From: Acidovorax sp. 1608163
GTDB taxonomy: Bacteria > Pseudomonadota > Gammaproteobacteria > Burkholderiales > Burkholderiaceae_C
Direction: 5' to 3'
DNA: 64,000 bases
Assembly: GCF_003669015.1 (NCBI RefSeq)
Contig: NZ_CP033069.1
Span: 3,482,501 to 3,546,500 of the forward strand
Positions 1 to 9,512 of this stretch are shown piece after piece. The notes under the pieces are model-generated. The model saw only the letters and a program-made list of their open reading frames with translations, was not told the DNA's origin and made no database searches. Made by a program: the position numbers and the translations under genes. How positions within the stretch are numbered: position 1 is the stretch's first letter; each line of letters opens with the position of its first letter.

Positions 1-20
1 AAGAACCCATAGAGCCAGCC

Positions 21-854
21 GTGAAGACACCTGCGCCCCCCTCGCGTGCAGCGCGCCGGGCGGCCGCCGCAGCCCGCAAGGCGGCGCTGCAAGCCTGGCG
101 CCAAACATCGCCACGCGCACAGGTGCCTAACACCCCAGGCGCGCAAGGCGCGGCACAGCCCACCAAGACCCGGCGCACGCCCACCGCCCCACGCCGCGCC
201 AGCGTGCGCCTGCACGACTTGCACGACCTGGCCACCGTGGCCCGGCAACTGCGCGAGGAGCAGCAACGCGCCGAAGCCGAGGCCCAGACCCGCCGCGAAG
301 CCGCAGCCCGGCAGGCGGCCGAGCGCACCCTGTTCAGCCGAGCCGTGGGGCCCATCACGCCCCTGCCCCAGCCCAACCTGGCGCGGCTGGAGCAGCAACT
401 GCCCCCGCCCCTGCCGGTGCAGCACTGGCTGGACGAAGAGCGGGTGCTGATGGAATCCATCAGCGATGACTTTGACGTGAGCACCCTGCTCGACACCGAT
501 GACCAGCTGAGTTTTCGCCGCACGGGCATCGGGGTGGAGATCACCCGCCGCCTGCGATCGGGCCACTGGAGCATTCAGCGCCAGCTGGACCTGCACGGCC
601 TGCGCGTAGACGAGGCCCGCGAGGCCCTGGGCGACTTCATCCGCCACGCCCACAAACTGGGCGTGCGCTGCGTGCGCGTGGTGCACGGCAAGGGCCTGGG
701 TTCGCCCGGCAAAAGCCCGGTGCTCAAAGGGCGCGTGCAGGGCTGGCTGGTGCAAAAGAAGGAAGTGCTGGCCTTTGTGCAGGCCCGCCCCATGGACGGC
801 GGCGCCGGGGCGCTGCTGGTGCTGCTGCAGCCTGCGGGCGGGCGCAGCGCCTGA
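21..854 (+). CDS. Smr/MutS2-type domain protein
   Basis: 277 aa. The first ~110 residues are Ala/Arg/Pro-rich and low in complexity. The Smr domain occupies roughly residues 185-272, with the family motifs LDLHG (189-193) and HGKG (222-225). Smr domains are nucleic-acid endonuclease or binding modules; stand-alone versions in proteobacteria act in RNA cleavage or ribosome rescue, but the target here cannot be read from sequence. The start is GTG at 21, because there is no in-frame ATG before the conserved part. A TAG at 10-12 in another frame may be the end of the preceding gene. The 3' end is followed by a family-A intergenic repeat. Confidence 0.88.
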   Translation: MKTPAPPSRAARRAAAAARKAALQAWRQTSPRAQVPNTPGAQGAAQPTKTRRTPTAPRRASVRLHDLHDLATVARQLREEQQRAEAEAQTRREAAARQAAERTLFSRAVGPITPLPQPNLARLEQQLPPPLPVQHWLDEERVLMESISDDFDVSTLLDTDDQLSFRRTGIGVEITRRLRSGHWSIQRQLDLHGLRVDEAREALGDFIRHAHKLGVRCVRVVHGKGLGSPGKSPVLKGRVQGWLVQKKEVLAFVQARPMDGGAGALLVLLQPAGGRSA

Positions 855-882
855 GGCCCTGAATCTTTGATAAAAACAGGCT

Positions 883-926
883 CTAGCGCTTTATCCACAA
901 GCGCTAGCAGCTATATCTTTAATAGC
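883..926 (+). repeat. Intergenic repeat family A, copy 1
   Basis: This is a CTAGCGCTT / AAGCGCTAG inverted repeat (883-891 and 899-907) followed by CAGCTAT and ATAGCAA, which form a second small inverted repeat. The same layout recurs at eight other places in the window. This copy lies between the convergent Smr and cpdB genes. Confidence 0.85.
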
Positions 927-966
927 AAAAAAGGAACCACCCCGTAGATGCCTACGGAGTGGCTCC
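927..966 (-). terminator. Intrinsic terminator of cpdB
   Basis: Read on the minus strand, the 14-nt arms (953-966 and 933-946) pair fully, with two G-U pairs, around a 6-nt loop. The hairpin is followed by a run of six T. It lies 50 bp behind the cpdB stop. Confidence 0.85.
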
Positions 967-1016
967 AATCCGATACCTCAGCAGCCGCCCGCCCATCAGG
1001 CGGACGGCCCACAGGC

Positions 1017-3110
1017 TTACTTGGACAAATCCACGGCGTACTTGGAAGTGCCCTTGCCACTGCCATCGTCCGCTGCCACCAGGCTCACATTGGCCAGGCC
1101 CGCAGCCTGCGCCACGGCCAGCCCGTTGGCGCCCGAGCTGAACACCACCGGCCCGGCCACGGTGGCCTTGGCAAAGCGCCAGCTCTTGGCAGCGCCGTTG
1201 GCGGTTCGCGTCACGGCGGGGTTCTTGCGGATGTACTCGATCACCACGTCGCGGTTGGCATCGGGCGAAGCCCAGATGGTGCCCGAGCCGTCGAGCTTGT
1301 CGATGAAGCTCTTGCCGCTGGTGGCGCGGTAGTTGTTGGTGGCGATCACGAACTCCTGTGCGGGGTCCATGGCCTTGCCCAGGTAGGTCAGGTTCTTGAT
1401 GCGGCCGCCCTTGGCCTGTGTCACGTCGATGTCGTACTGCACGTCGGCTGTGGTGAACATGTCGAAGTTGTAGCCAGGGAAGGTGCTGATGAGCGCCTGC
1501 TCGGTGGTCTTGACGGGGTCGATCTGGTTGAAGCGCTGGGCAGCGGCTTCCAGCCAGTTCTTGATGTCGGCGCCGTTCACCTTCACCGCGTACACGGTGT
1601 TGGGGTACAGGTACAGGTCGGCCGCATTGTTGATGGCCAGCGGGCCCACTGCCACGTCGGTGTAGTCCGCCCCGCCCTGGAAGCCGCTCTTGAACGGCGC
1701 GCTGACCGACAGCACCGGCAGCGCTGCGTACTGCGGCAAGTTGGCCTTGATGTAGGCGGCCACATAGGCCTGCTGGGCCTGGTTCACGATCTGGATCGCG
1801 CCGGGGTCGCCCACATCGGCAAACAGCGTGCTCATGCGGAAGTCGGTCTGGCCGATGGGTGTCTTCACGTACTTGATCGCGGCCTGGTGCTGGGTCTCGA
1901 TCAGCGGGGCGATGGTCGCATCCGCATCCACATAGACCGTGGCGCCTGCGGCATTCTTGCTCTGGATGTTGCGCAGCTCACTCTTGCTGGCAGTCTTGTT
2001 GATCACCCATTTGCTGCCATCCCATTGCAGCGCCAGTTGCACCACGCCCAGGGCCTTGCCCCAGGAGCTGGCCATCACCGCGGGCACGCCGTTGATGGTG
2101 CCCGCCTTGTGGTCCACGCCGGGCAGGTTGAAGCTGGGGGTGGCTGCCGTGTCGGGGAACACGCCGTGCTGGTGACCCATCACCATCGCGTCAATGCCCG
2201 CCACCTTCGACAGGTGCAGGCCGGGGTTCTCCATGGTGGGCGAGTAGGCCGCGCTATCGAGCCCGCCGTGCAGCAGCGCCACGACGATGTCGGCGCCCTT
2301 GGCGCGCAGTTCGGGCACGTACTTGGTGGCCGACTCGACGGCGCCTTCGGTGTAGACCTTGCCTTCGAGGTAGCGCTTGTCCCAGTTCATGATGCCGGGG
2401 GTCGTGAAGCCGATCACGCCGATCTTGATGGGCAGCCTCACCTCTTGACCGTCGGTGCCCTTGGCCACCAGCGTGCGCTCCAGCAGTGTGTAGGGCTGCA
2501 CCAGCGGCTTCTTGGTCTTGCTGCTGTACACGTTGGCCAGCACGGCGGGGTAGCCCGCGCCTGCGCATTTCTTGGTGGCGTCCACACCGTCCACATCCAG
2601 CCCTCCGCCCAGCACCTGATTCAAAAAGGGCAGGCCATAGTTGAACTCGTGGTTGCCCAACGTGCCCGCGTCAAAGCCCAGTGCGCCCATGGCCTTGTAC
2701 ATCGACAGCTGCTGCGTGCAGGGGATGGGGCTGATGGTGGCCTCGTAGTCGGCCAGCGCGGTGCCCTGGATGGTGTCGCCGTTGTCCACCAGCAAGGTGT
2801 TGGAAAACTCTTTGCGCGCAGCGCGCACCAGCGTGGCGGTGCGCTCAAAGCCGTAGCTTTTGTCTTCAGCGAGCTTGAAGTAGTCGTAGCTGCGCACGTT
2901 GAAGTGCAGGTCGGTCGTCTCCAGCACCGCCAGGGTGGCTGTGGCACCGGCGTTGGACGGGCCGCCATCGCTGCCACCGCAGGCAGTGAGCAGGGCCGTG
3001 GATGCGGCCATGGCCACCACGCCCAGCGTGGCGGTGCGGCGCGACAAGTGCCCAGGGTGCCCGGGCTGGGCGGGTTGAGCAGAGCGGAACACAAAGGTCT
3101 TTATCGACAT
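1017..3110 (-). CDS. cpdB: CpdB-type 2',3'-cyclic-nucleotide phosphodiesterase / 3'-nucleotidase
   Basis: 697 aa from the ATG at 3110; the open frame extends upstream, but family similarity starts after this Met. The metallophosphoesterase domain starts with ETTDLH and contains DNGD and GNHEFNYG, followed by a C-terminal 5'-nucleotidase domain. The family hydrolyses 2',3'-cyclic nucleotides and 3'-nucleotides outside the cytoplasm, so the cell can use extracellular nucleotides. The N-terminus is a long basic leader with an LTAC lipobox (Cys44), so this form is probably a lipoprotein rather than the soluble periplasmic protein of E. coli; an RR pair at 24-25 makes Tat export possible. It is divergent from the I78 gene. 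Confidence 0.93.
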   Translation of the reverse strand: MSIKTFVFRSAQPAQPGHPGHLSRRTATLGVVAMAASTALLTACGGSDGGPSNAGATATLAVLETTDLHFNVRSYDYFKLAEDKSYGFERTATLVRAARKEFSNTLLVDNGDTIQGTALADYEATISPIPCTQQLSMYKAMGALGFDAGTLGNHEFNYGLPFLNQVLGGGLDVDGVDATKKCAGAGYPAVLANVYSSKTKKPLVQPYTLLERTLVAKGTDGQEVRLPIKIGVIGFTTPGIMNWDKRYLEGKVYTEGAVESATKYVPELRAKGADIVVALLHGGLDSAAYSPTMENPGLHLSKVAGIDAMVMGHQHGVFPDTAATPSFNLPGVDHKAGTINGVPAVMASSWGKALGVVQLALQWDGSKWVINKTASKSELRNIQSKNAAGATVYVDADATIAPLIETQHQAAIKYVKTPIGQTDFRMSTLFADVGDPGAIQIVNQAQQAYVAAYIKANLPQYAALPVLSVSAPFKSGFQGGADYTDVAVGPLAINNAADLYLYPNTVYAVKVNGADIKNWLEAAAQRFNQIDPVKTTEQALISTFPGYNFDMFTTADVQYDIDVTQAKGGRIKNLTYLGKAMDPAQEFVIATNNYRATSGKSFIDKLDGSGTIWASPDANRDVVIEYIRKNPAVTRTANGAAKSWRFAKATVAGPVVFSSGANGLAVAQAAGLANVSLVAADDGSGKGTSKYAVDLSK

Positions 3111-3278
3111 GGGGAACCCAGGAAGAAACAAAACCACGAGTGTGTAAAGACAGTTTGACAGCGCTGTGACGGACCTTGCCCCCAAGCCAGCCAGCGCAAG
3201 TCCCGTTACGCGCCGACACCGCACCCCGGCCCAACTGCGCTATGGTGTGGTTCATTTTTCGGCACTAGGAGTATTGGT

Positions 3279-3605
3279 ATGAGACACACCCTCTGGATGG
3301 TGGCCTGCAGCACCGTGGCCGCTGGTTTGATGGCAGGCTGCGCAGGCCACGGCGCAGGCGCCAACCCCGCCCCGACCGCACCCGGCGCCCCACCCGTGGG
3401 CGGGCAATGCAATGCAGCGCCAGCGCAGTCGTTTGTGGGCAAGGACAGCACTGCCAGCGTGGTCGAAGCGGCACGCGTGCAATCCGGCGCCCACATGGCG
3501 CGGGTGCTGCGGCCCGGCCAGATGATCACCAAGGAATACAACGAGCAGCGCCTGAACCTGCTGGTGGACGACAGCGGCCGCATCACCGCCGTGCGCTGCG
3601 GCTAA
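3279..3605 (+). CDS. I78-family peptidase inhibitor lipoprotein
   Basis: 108 aa. A signal peptide ends in a lipobox (MAGC), followed by a short Pro/Ala linker. The mature domain has the I78 hallmarks: an N-terminal Cys, FVGK, RVLRPG, RLNLLVDD and a terminal VRCG. I78 proteins are small serine-peptidase inhibitors; here it would be anchored in the envelope. AGGAG lies 8 nt before the ATG. It is divergent from cpdB and convergent with hemW; the 64 bp before hemW hold only a 7-bp GC hairpin (3634-3658) without a T-run. Confidence 0.88.
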   Translation: MRHTLWMVACSTVAAGLMAGCAGHGAGANPAPTAPGAPPVGGQCNAAPAQSFVGKDSTASVVEAARVQSGAHMARVLRPGQMITKEYNEQRLNLLVDDSGRITAVRCG

Positions 3606-3669
3606 GGCTGACGACGGGCGCACCAGGCTGGGTGGGCGTGCGCTGCACGTCCACGCCCTGGAGCCCTTC

Positions 3670-4917
3670 TCAGTCCGCCAAAAACAATTCCTGCAGGTCG
3701 CTCAAGAAGTCAAAGCCCCGCTCGGTGGGGCGCACCTGCACGCCCTCGCGCACGATCAGGCCTTTGCTCTGCGCCGCCTCCAGCGCCTTGGCGATGGCGC
3801 TGATTGGCAGGCCTGTGCGCTCGGTGAACTCGGGCAACGCAAACCCACCGCGCAGGCGCAGCGCGTTGAGCATGTATTCAAACGGCAAATCAGCGCGGCG
3901 CACATCGTCGTCCTGCGCCACGGCATGGCCTGCCAGGGCGTTGTCCATGTAGCGGGCCGGGTCACGAAAACGCACCTGCCGCACCACGCGGTGCGCAAAG
4001 CTGAGCTTGCTGTGCGCGCCCGCACCAATGCCCAGGTAGTCGCCAAACTGCCAGTAGTTGGTATTGTGAAAGCACTGGTGGCCCTCGCGGGCGTAGGCTG
4101 AAATCTCGTACCGCGCCAGCCCTGCAGCGCTCGTCATCTCGGTGATGCGGTCGAGCATGGCGTAGGCCAGGTCGTCCTCAGGGATGGCGGGCGGGAACTT
4201 GGCGAAGTAGGTGTTGGGCTCGATGGTGAGGTGGTAGATGGAGATGTGCGGCGGTGCCAGTTGCAGCGCCTGCTGCATGTCCTGCTCCATCTGCGCCAGG
4301 GTCTGGCCCGGCAGCGCGTACATGATGTCGAGGTTGAAGGTGTCGAACGCGCTGGCGGCCTCTTGCACCGCTGCCAGGGCCTGGGCACGGTCATGCACGC
4401 GGCCCAGGGCCTTGAGGTGCGCATCGTTGAAGCTCTGAACCCCGATGGACAGGCGCGTGACGCCCGCGCTGCGGTAGGCGCGGAACCGGTCCTTCTCAAA
4501 GGTGCCAGGGTTGGCCTCCATGGTGATCTCGCAGTCAGCCTCCAGCCGCAAGCGGGCGCGGATGTCGCTGAGCAGGCGATCTATCGCCTGCGGTGCGAAA
4601 AGGCTGGGTGTGCCGCCTCCGATAAAGATGCTGTGCACCGAGCGGCCCCAGATCAGCGGCAGCGCGGCCTCCAGGTCGGCCATGAGCGCGTCGATGTAGC
4701 GCTGCTCTGGCACCTCACCCGCAGCATTGCCACCGCGCGCTTCGTGCGAGTTGAAGTCGCAGTAGGGGCACTTCTTCAGGCACCAGGGCAGGTGCACGTA
4801 CAGCGACAAAGGCGGCAGGGCTGTGAGTTGCAGCAGGCCGGGGCGCATGTAGTGTTGGATGTCGCGCACCACGGCGGGCGCATCGTCGGTGTGCGGGGCA
4901 ATCGGGATATGGGTCAC
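3670..4917 (-). CDS. hemW: HemW-type radical SAM protein (heme chaperone)
   Basis: 415 aa from the GTG at 4917; a TTG at 4941 would add 8 residues. The radical-SAM signature CLKKCPYC (CX3CX2C) at about residues 46-53 binds the 4Fe-4S cluster. The family HemN-like middle and the HemW C-terminal domain follow. HemW was long annotated as oxygen-independent coproporphyrinogen oxidase, but in studied bacteria it carries heme for insertion into respiratory proteins. It is the last gene of the minus-strand run kinase-PP2C-rph-rdgB-hemW, and the rdgB stop is only about 27 nt upstream of this start (3 nt if the TTG is used). Confidence 0.93.
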   Translation of the reverse strand: MTHIPIAPHTDDAPAVVRDIQHYMRPGLLQLTALPPLSLYVHLPWCLKKCPYCDFNSHEARGGNAAGEVPEQRYIDALMADLEAALPLIWGRSVHSIFIGGGTPSLFAPQAIDRLLSDIRARLRLEADCEITMEANPGTFEKDRFRAYRSAGVTRLSIGVQSFNDAHLKALGRVHDRAQALAAVQEAASAFDTFNLDIMYALPGQTLAQMEQDMQQALQLAPPHISIYHLTIEPNTYFAKFPPAIPEDDLAYAMLDRITEMTSAAGLARYEISAYAREGHQCFHNTNYWQFGDYLGIGAGAHSKLSFAHRVVRQVRFRDPARYMDNALAGHAVAQDDDVRRADLPFEYMLNALRLRGGFALPEFTERTGLPISAIAKALEAAQSKGLIVREGVQVRPTERGFDFLSDLQELFLAD

Positions 4918-4944
4918 AGGCAGGCTCTTCTCACCACTCAATGT

Positions 4945-5544
4945 TCAAAACCAGCGCTCGCGCATCAGGGCGAGCATTTGCGCGGCAGAGCGGCCACGGT
5001 GGCTGTTGGCGTTCTTCACCTCCACGGGCAGCTCGGCAAAGGTCTTGCCAAATTCAGGGATGAACATGATCGGGTCAAACCCAAAGCCATTGCTGCCACG
5101 CGGTTCGGTGGTGATCTCGCCCACCACGCGGCCCACAGCGATCAACGGCTCCGGGTCTTGCGGGCTGCGCACGGCCACCAGGGTGCTGACCATAGCGGCG
5201 CGGCGGTTGGCCACGCCCTGCAGTTGCTCCAGCAAGGCGCGCACGTTGTTGGCATCGCTTTTTTCGTAGCCAAACTGGGTGCAGTAGTAGGCCGTGTCCA
5301 CGCCCGGCAGGCCGCCAAAGGCGTCCACGCACATGCCCGCATCGTCGGCCAGCGCGGGCAGGCCGGTGTGCTGCGAGGCGAAGCGGGCTTTGGTCAGCGC
5401 GTTTTCGACAAAGGTGCGAAAGGGCTCTTCGGCCTCGCCCACACCCAGGTCGCCCTGGCGCACCAGTTCCACGCCCAGCGGGGCGAACATGGCCTGCAGC
5501 TCGGCGAGCTTGCCCTGGTTGTTGGATGCCAATACGAGTTTCAT
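4945..5544 (-). CDS. rdgB: XTP/dITP diphosphatase (RdgB/HAM1 family)
   Basis: 199 aa. It hydrolyses non-canonical purine nucleoside triphosphates (XTP, dITP) to monophosphates, keeping deaminated purines out of DNA and RNA. Motifs visible: SNNQGK near the N-terminus, LADDAGMCVDA with the catalytic acidic pair, GFGFDP, and KN-SHRG near the C-terminus. I chose the ATG at 5544; a TTG two codons upstream is also open. It is followed within a few nt by hemW. A family-A repeat separates it from rph. Confidence 0.96.
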   Translation of the reverse strand: MKLVLASNNQGKLAELQAMFAPLGVELVRQGDLGVGEAEEPFRTFVENALTKARFASQHTGLPALADDAGMCVDAFGGLPGVDTAYYCTQFGYEKSDANNVRALLEQLQGVANRRAAMVSTLVAVRSPQDPEPLIAVGRVVGEITTEPRGSNGFGFDPIMFIPEFGKTFAELPVEVKNANSHRGRSAAQMLALMRERWF

Positions 5545-5558
5545 AGTCAAATCAGGCC

Positions 5559-5604
5559 CTAGCGCTTATTTATCAACCGCAAGCAGCTATCAAATAAATA
5601 GCAA
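5559..5604 (+). repeat. Intergenic repeat family A, copy 2
   Basis: CTAGCGCTT, a degraded right arm (CAAGCAGCTAT) and AATAGCAAA between rph and rdgB. The right arm has lost the GCGCTAG symmetry, so the first hairpin is weak here. Confidence 0.75.
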
Positions 5605-5608
5605 ATGA

Positions 5609-6337
<729 letters not shown>

Positions 6338-6361
6338 GGCACAAGCGATGGCATCGCAAAA

Positions 6362-6381
6362 GAAAAGACAGGAAAAGACAG
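6362..6381. repeat. Two perfect 10-bp tandem repeats upstream of rph
   Basis: The unit GAAAAGACAG occurs twice, head to tail, 25-44 bp upstream of the rph start codon. The 10-bp period equals one DNA helical turn. Confidence 0.7.
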
Positions 6382-6423
6382 GAGCAGGCAAGGCTGCAAT
6401 GGAGCGCCAAGGGCGGCCCAGGG

Positions 6424-6453
6424 CCGCCAATAGACACCAGTAGCCACCAATAG
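6424..6453. repeat. Three degenerate 10-bp tandem repeats between PP2C gene and rph
   Basis: Units CCGCCAATAG, ACACCAGTAG and CCACCAATAG lie head to tail in the 142-bp gap between the phosphatase stop and the rph start. Confidence 0.6.
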
Positions 6454-6479
6454 CCCCGGTGCAAAAGGGTCAGCGCCCC

Positions 6480-7382
6480 TCAGCCCCTGCGGGCAGCAGA
6501 GCGGCGGATGGCCTCGTTGATTTCAGCGATCGAGCGCTCGATGGCGGCGTCGTCCAGGTCATCCACCAAACCATCGAGCGGCCCGGCCTGGATGGTGGAG
6601 GCAAACACATCGTCGCTGATGCTGTCGGTGGACACGCCCTGGGTGGATTCAAACGCATCGGGCGTTTCCCACTCCAGCGCCACCACCGTCACGTTGTCGC
6701 TGCTTTCGCCCGCCTTGCGCAGCGCTTCTTCGACCAGGTCGGGCACGGCATGCGATACCGCCTGGCGGGCCATTTGCTTGGCGATTTCTTCGTCGCTCAA
6801 GGTTCCCCACAGGCCATCCGAGCACAGCAGAATGCGGTCACCCTGCTCCAGGTACACCGGGCCGGTGATGTCGTAGATGGGCTTGGTCGGCGAGCCCAGG
6901 CAGGTGAACAACACGTTGCGGTTGATGCGGTCCAGCCCAGGGGGCGGCGCGTTGCGCAGCTCCAGGTACGAGTGGTCGCGCGTGCGGGTCAGCAGCTCAC
7001 CATCGCGCACCATGTACAGGCGCGAGTCGCCGCAATGGATCCACGAAGCCGAGCCGCCCTGCAGCACCGCCGCCACCAGCGTGGTGCGCGGCGTATCGAT
7101 CATGCCTTTCTCAGAGGCGTACCGCAGAATCTGGTGGTGGGCCGCCAGCAGCGCGCCCGACAGGAATTCCTGCACATCCTGGATCTGGGGCTTGGCTTGG
7201 CGCTGGAACAGGGCCGACACGGTTTGCAGCGCGATTTGCGCAGCCACTTCCCCCTCGGGGTGGCCACCCATGCCGTCGGCCAAAACGAACAGGCCCGATT
7301 CGCGCGTGTAGCAATAGCCCATGCGGTCTTCGTTCTTTTCGCGGCCACCACGGCGGCTGATCTGGAAAACCGAAAATTTCAT
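6480..7382 (-). CDS. PP2C-family protein serine/threonine phosphatase
   Basis: 300 aa. It dephosphorylates Ser/Thr residues using two metals. PP2C motifs in order: NED (17-19), LADGMGGHPEG (residues 34-44), HCGDSRLY, LLCSDGLWG and GESSDNVTVVAL. The last ~65 residues are an acidic, Asp/Ser-rich tail outside the catalytic fold. The gene lies 82 bp behind a Ser/Thr kinase gene on the same strand, so the two probably form an antagonistic pair. Bacterial stp/stk pairs often control cell-wall or secretion functions, but nothing here names the target. Confidence 0.93.
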   Translation of the reverse strand: MKFSVFQISRRGGREKNEDRMGYCYTRESGLFVLADGMGGHPEGEVAAQIALQTVSALFQRQAKPQIQDVQEFLSGALLAAHHQILRYASEKGMIDTPRTTLVAAVLQGGSASWIHCGDSRLYMVRDGELLTRTRDHSYLELRNAPPPGLDRINRNVLFTCLGSPTKPIYDITGPVYLEQGDRILLCSDGLWGTLSDEEIAKQMARQAVSHAVPDLVEEALRKAGESSDNVTVVALEWETPDAFESTQGVSTDSISDDVFASTIQAGPLDGLVDDLDDAAIERSIAEINEAIRRSAARRG

Positions 7383-7464
7383 AGCGACTCACGCAAACAG
7401 GGATGCACGCTGGCATCGTCAATGAAGATGTGCCTTGCCCCAACCCGCTTTGCGTGGGTCGCCT

Positions 7465-8481
7465 TCATTTGGGCTTGGCTCCGATGCCGGTGGCTTCACC
7501 CACCTTTTGCACGTTCTTTTTGGTGTCAGACACCAGGGTGTCCAGCTGCAGGCGCATTTTTTCGGCCACCGTGAGCTTGGTGTAGCGGCGCTCGCCCTCG
7601 CGGCTCAGTTCCTTTTGCAAGGCAAACACCGACTGCGGGCGCGACAAGGGGTCCAGCGCCATGCACCACTCCACCACCTCGATCAGGTTGTCAGAGTACA
7701 CGCCACGCAGCTTGGTCAACGCCAGCGAGAGGCGGTCTTTTTCGATGCGCTGCGGCGCCTCGTTGGGCGGGAACCCTTGCATGCAAGCGTAGATGCAGGC
7801 ACCGATGGCGTAGATGTCCGTCCAAGGCCCCATGGAGGAGTCGCGCCGGTACATCTCGGGAGCCGCAAAGCCGGGGGTATACATCGGGCGGATGAAGTTG
7901 CCCTCTTTGCTCAACACTTCGCGTGCCGCGCCAAAGTCAATCAACACGGCCTTGTTGTCGTCGGTGATGAAGATATTGGCGGGCTTGATATCGAGGTGCA
8001 GCATCTTGTGCTGGTGCACGATGCGCAGGCCACGCAACACCTCGTCAAACAACGAGCGGATGGTGGACTCGCGAAAGACCTTCTGCGTCTTCAAATCGCG
8101 TGCGGTGATGATGAAATCCTGCAGGGTCGCGCCCTCCAGATAATTCATCACCATGTAGACGGTTTCGTTTTCTCGAAAGAAGTTGAGCACGCTGACCACC
8201 GAGGCATGCGAGATCTGCGCCAGCGAGCGACCTTCTTCAAAGAAGCTTTTGAGCCCCAGTCGGTACAGCGAGAGCTTTTCGGAGGGCACCTTGGGCAGCA
8301 ACTCGCCCGGCCCGCGCGTGGCCAGAGACGATGGCAGGTATTCCTTGATAGCGACCTGTTGGCCCTCAGGGTCCATGGCGAGATACACCACACCAAAGCC
8401 CCCCGAGGAGACCCTGCGAACCACGCGGTACCCACCAAGAACGGTGTCTGGCGGCAATGGAGCCGGCTTGATTTTTGACAT
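7465..8481 (-). CDS. Hanks-type serine/threonine protein kinase
   Basis: 338 aa from the ATG at 8481. The kinase fold is complete: glycine loop SSGGFGVVY (about 25-33), ATP-anchoring Lys46 in VAIKEYLP, catalytic loop HLDIKPAN (162-169) and DFG at 182-184. The residue before the catalytic Asp is Leu, not Arg, so it is a non-RD kinase and may not need activation-loop phosphorylation. There is no transmembrane or PASTA segment, so it is probably cytosolic. The C-terminal ~50 residues are basic and helical. It is the first gene of the minus-strand run that continues with the PP2C gene, and divergent from yicC with a 75-bp shared promoter region. Confidence 0.93.
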   Translation of the reverse strand: MSKIKPAPLPPDTVLGGYRVVRRVSSGGFGVVYLAMDPEGQQVAIKEYLPSSLATRGPGELLPKVPSEKLSLYRLGLKSFFEEGRSLAQISHASVVSVLNFFRENETVYMVMNYLEGATLQDFIITARDLKTQKVFRESTIRSLFDEVLRGLRIVHQHKMLHLDIKPANIFITDDNKAVLIDFGAAREVLSKEGNFIRPMYTPGFAAPEMYRRDSSMGPWTDIYAIGACIYACMQGFPPNEAPQRIEKDRLSLALTKLRGVYSDNLIEVVEWCMALDPLSRPQSVFALQKELSREGERRYTKLTVAEKMRLQLDTLVSDTKKNVQKVGEATGIGAKPK

Positions 8482-8556
8482 ATTTTGCGAAGATGACTCG
8501 GGGGTAAGGCGGAACCCGGATAATCGCCGGATCGCAAGCAACCATCAAAAAGTCCA

Positions 8557-9474
8557 ATGCCAGTTTACAGCATGACCGGATACGCCAGTGCACAGCAAGG
8601 CGCGTCTGCCGCTGGCGCTGAAACCGAGGGCCGCGCCCCCCAAAATCGCAGGCTGGGCCTGGAGATCCGTTCGGTCAACAGCCGCTTTCTGGACCTGTCC
8701 TTTCGCCTGCCCGATGACCTGCGCGCGCTGGAGCCCACGCTGCGCAGCCTGCTCACAGCCCGCCTCAAGCGCGGCAAGGTCGAAGTGCGCGCGGCCATTG
8801 AAAACGAAGACAGCAACACCCTGCAAGACCCGCCAGCGCGCCTGCTGCAACGGCTAAACACCCTGCAAGACTCCGTCAAGGCCTGGCTGCCAGGCGCCGC
8901 ACCGCTGAGCGTGGCAGATGCCCTGCGCCTGTGCGCCAACGCCAACACAGGATCGGAAGACTGGAGCGAGGCTGTGCCCGCCCTGGCCGAAGAGGCCCTC
9001 ACCGCCCTGCTGGCCGCCCGCGAGCGCGAAGGCAAGCGCTTGGCCGCCATGGTGCTGGACCGCGCCAAACAACTGCGCGCGCTGGCCCAGCAGGCCGTGC
9101 CGCTGGTGCCCCAACTGGTGGAGCAGCAGCGCCAGCGCTTTATGGAGCGCTGGAAGGAAGCCATGGCGTTGACCGACGGCTCCACCCTGCCCGAAGCAGC
9201 CCGCGACCGCGCACTGACCGAGGCCACCGCCTTTGCCATTCGCATTGATGTGGCCGAAGAAATCACGCGACTGGAATCGCACCTGGACGAAATTGAGCGC
9301 CTGATGAAAAAAGGCGGAGAAGTCGGCAAGCGCCTGGACTTCCTCATCCAGGAATTGCACCGCGAAGCCAACACCATGGGCTCCAAATCTGCAGCACTGG
9401 ACCTGACCCGCATCAGCGTGGACATGAAGGTGCTGATCGAGCAGATGCGCGAACAAGTGCAAAATATCGAGTAA
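8557..9474 (+). CDS. yicC: YicC/YloC-family endoribonuclease
   Basis: 305 aa. It opens with the family signature YSMTGYA and ends with the conserved block DFLIQELHREANTMGSK and a Lys/Glu-rich C-terminus. YicC proteins cleave RNA and have been linked to sRNA turnover in E. coli. The gene begins the plus-strand group yicC-gmk-rpoZ-spoT. A truncated family-A repeat lies between it and gmk. Confidence 0.94.
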   Translation: MPVYSMTGYASAQQGASAAGAETEGRAPQNRRLGLEIRSVNSRFLDLSFRLPDDLRALEPTLRSLLTARLKRGKVEVRAAIENEDSNTLQDPPARLLQRLNTLQDSVKAWLPGAAPLSVADALRLCANANTGSEDWSEAVPALAEEALTALLAAREREGKRLAAMVLDRAKQLRALAQQAVPLVPQLVEQQRQRFMERWKEAMALTDGSTLPEAARDRALTEATAFAIRIDVAEEITRLESHLDEIERLMKKGGEVGKRLDFLIQELHREANTMGSKSAALDLTRISVDMKVLIEQMREQVQNIE

Positions 9475-9488
9475 CACTCATTTTTTGA

Positions 9489-9512
9489 TAGCGCTTAGCG
9501 CTTACCAGCTAT
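9489..9512 (+). repeat. Truncated intergenic repeat family A, copy 3, containing the gmk start
   Basis: TAGCGCTTAGCGCTTACCAGCTAT lacks the usual spacer and right arm. The final AT of the AGCTAT motif is the AT of the gmk start codon. Confidence 0.65.

Noticed and set aside
948..3158. 736-aa open frame antisense to cpdB
   Set aside because: It mirrors cpdB codon by codon, is His/Gly/Val-rich in the way high-GC antisense frames are, and matches no family.
3634..3658. 7-bp hairpin between the I78 gene and hemW as a terminator
   Set aside because: No T-run on either side and a long loop.
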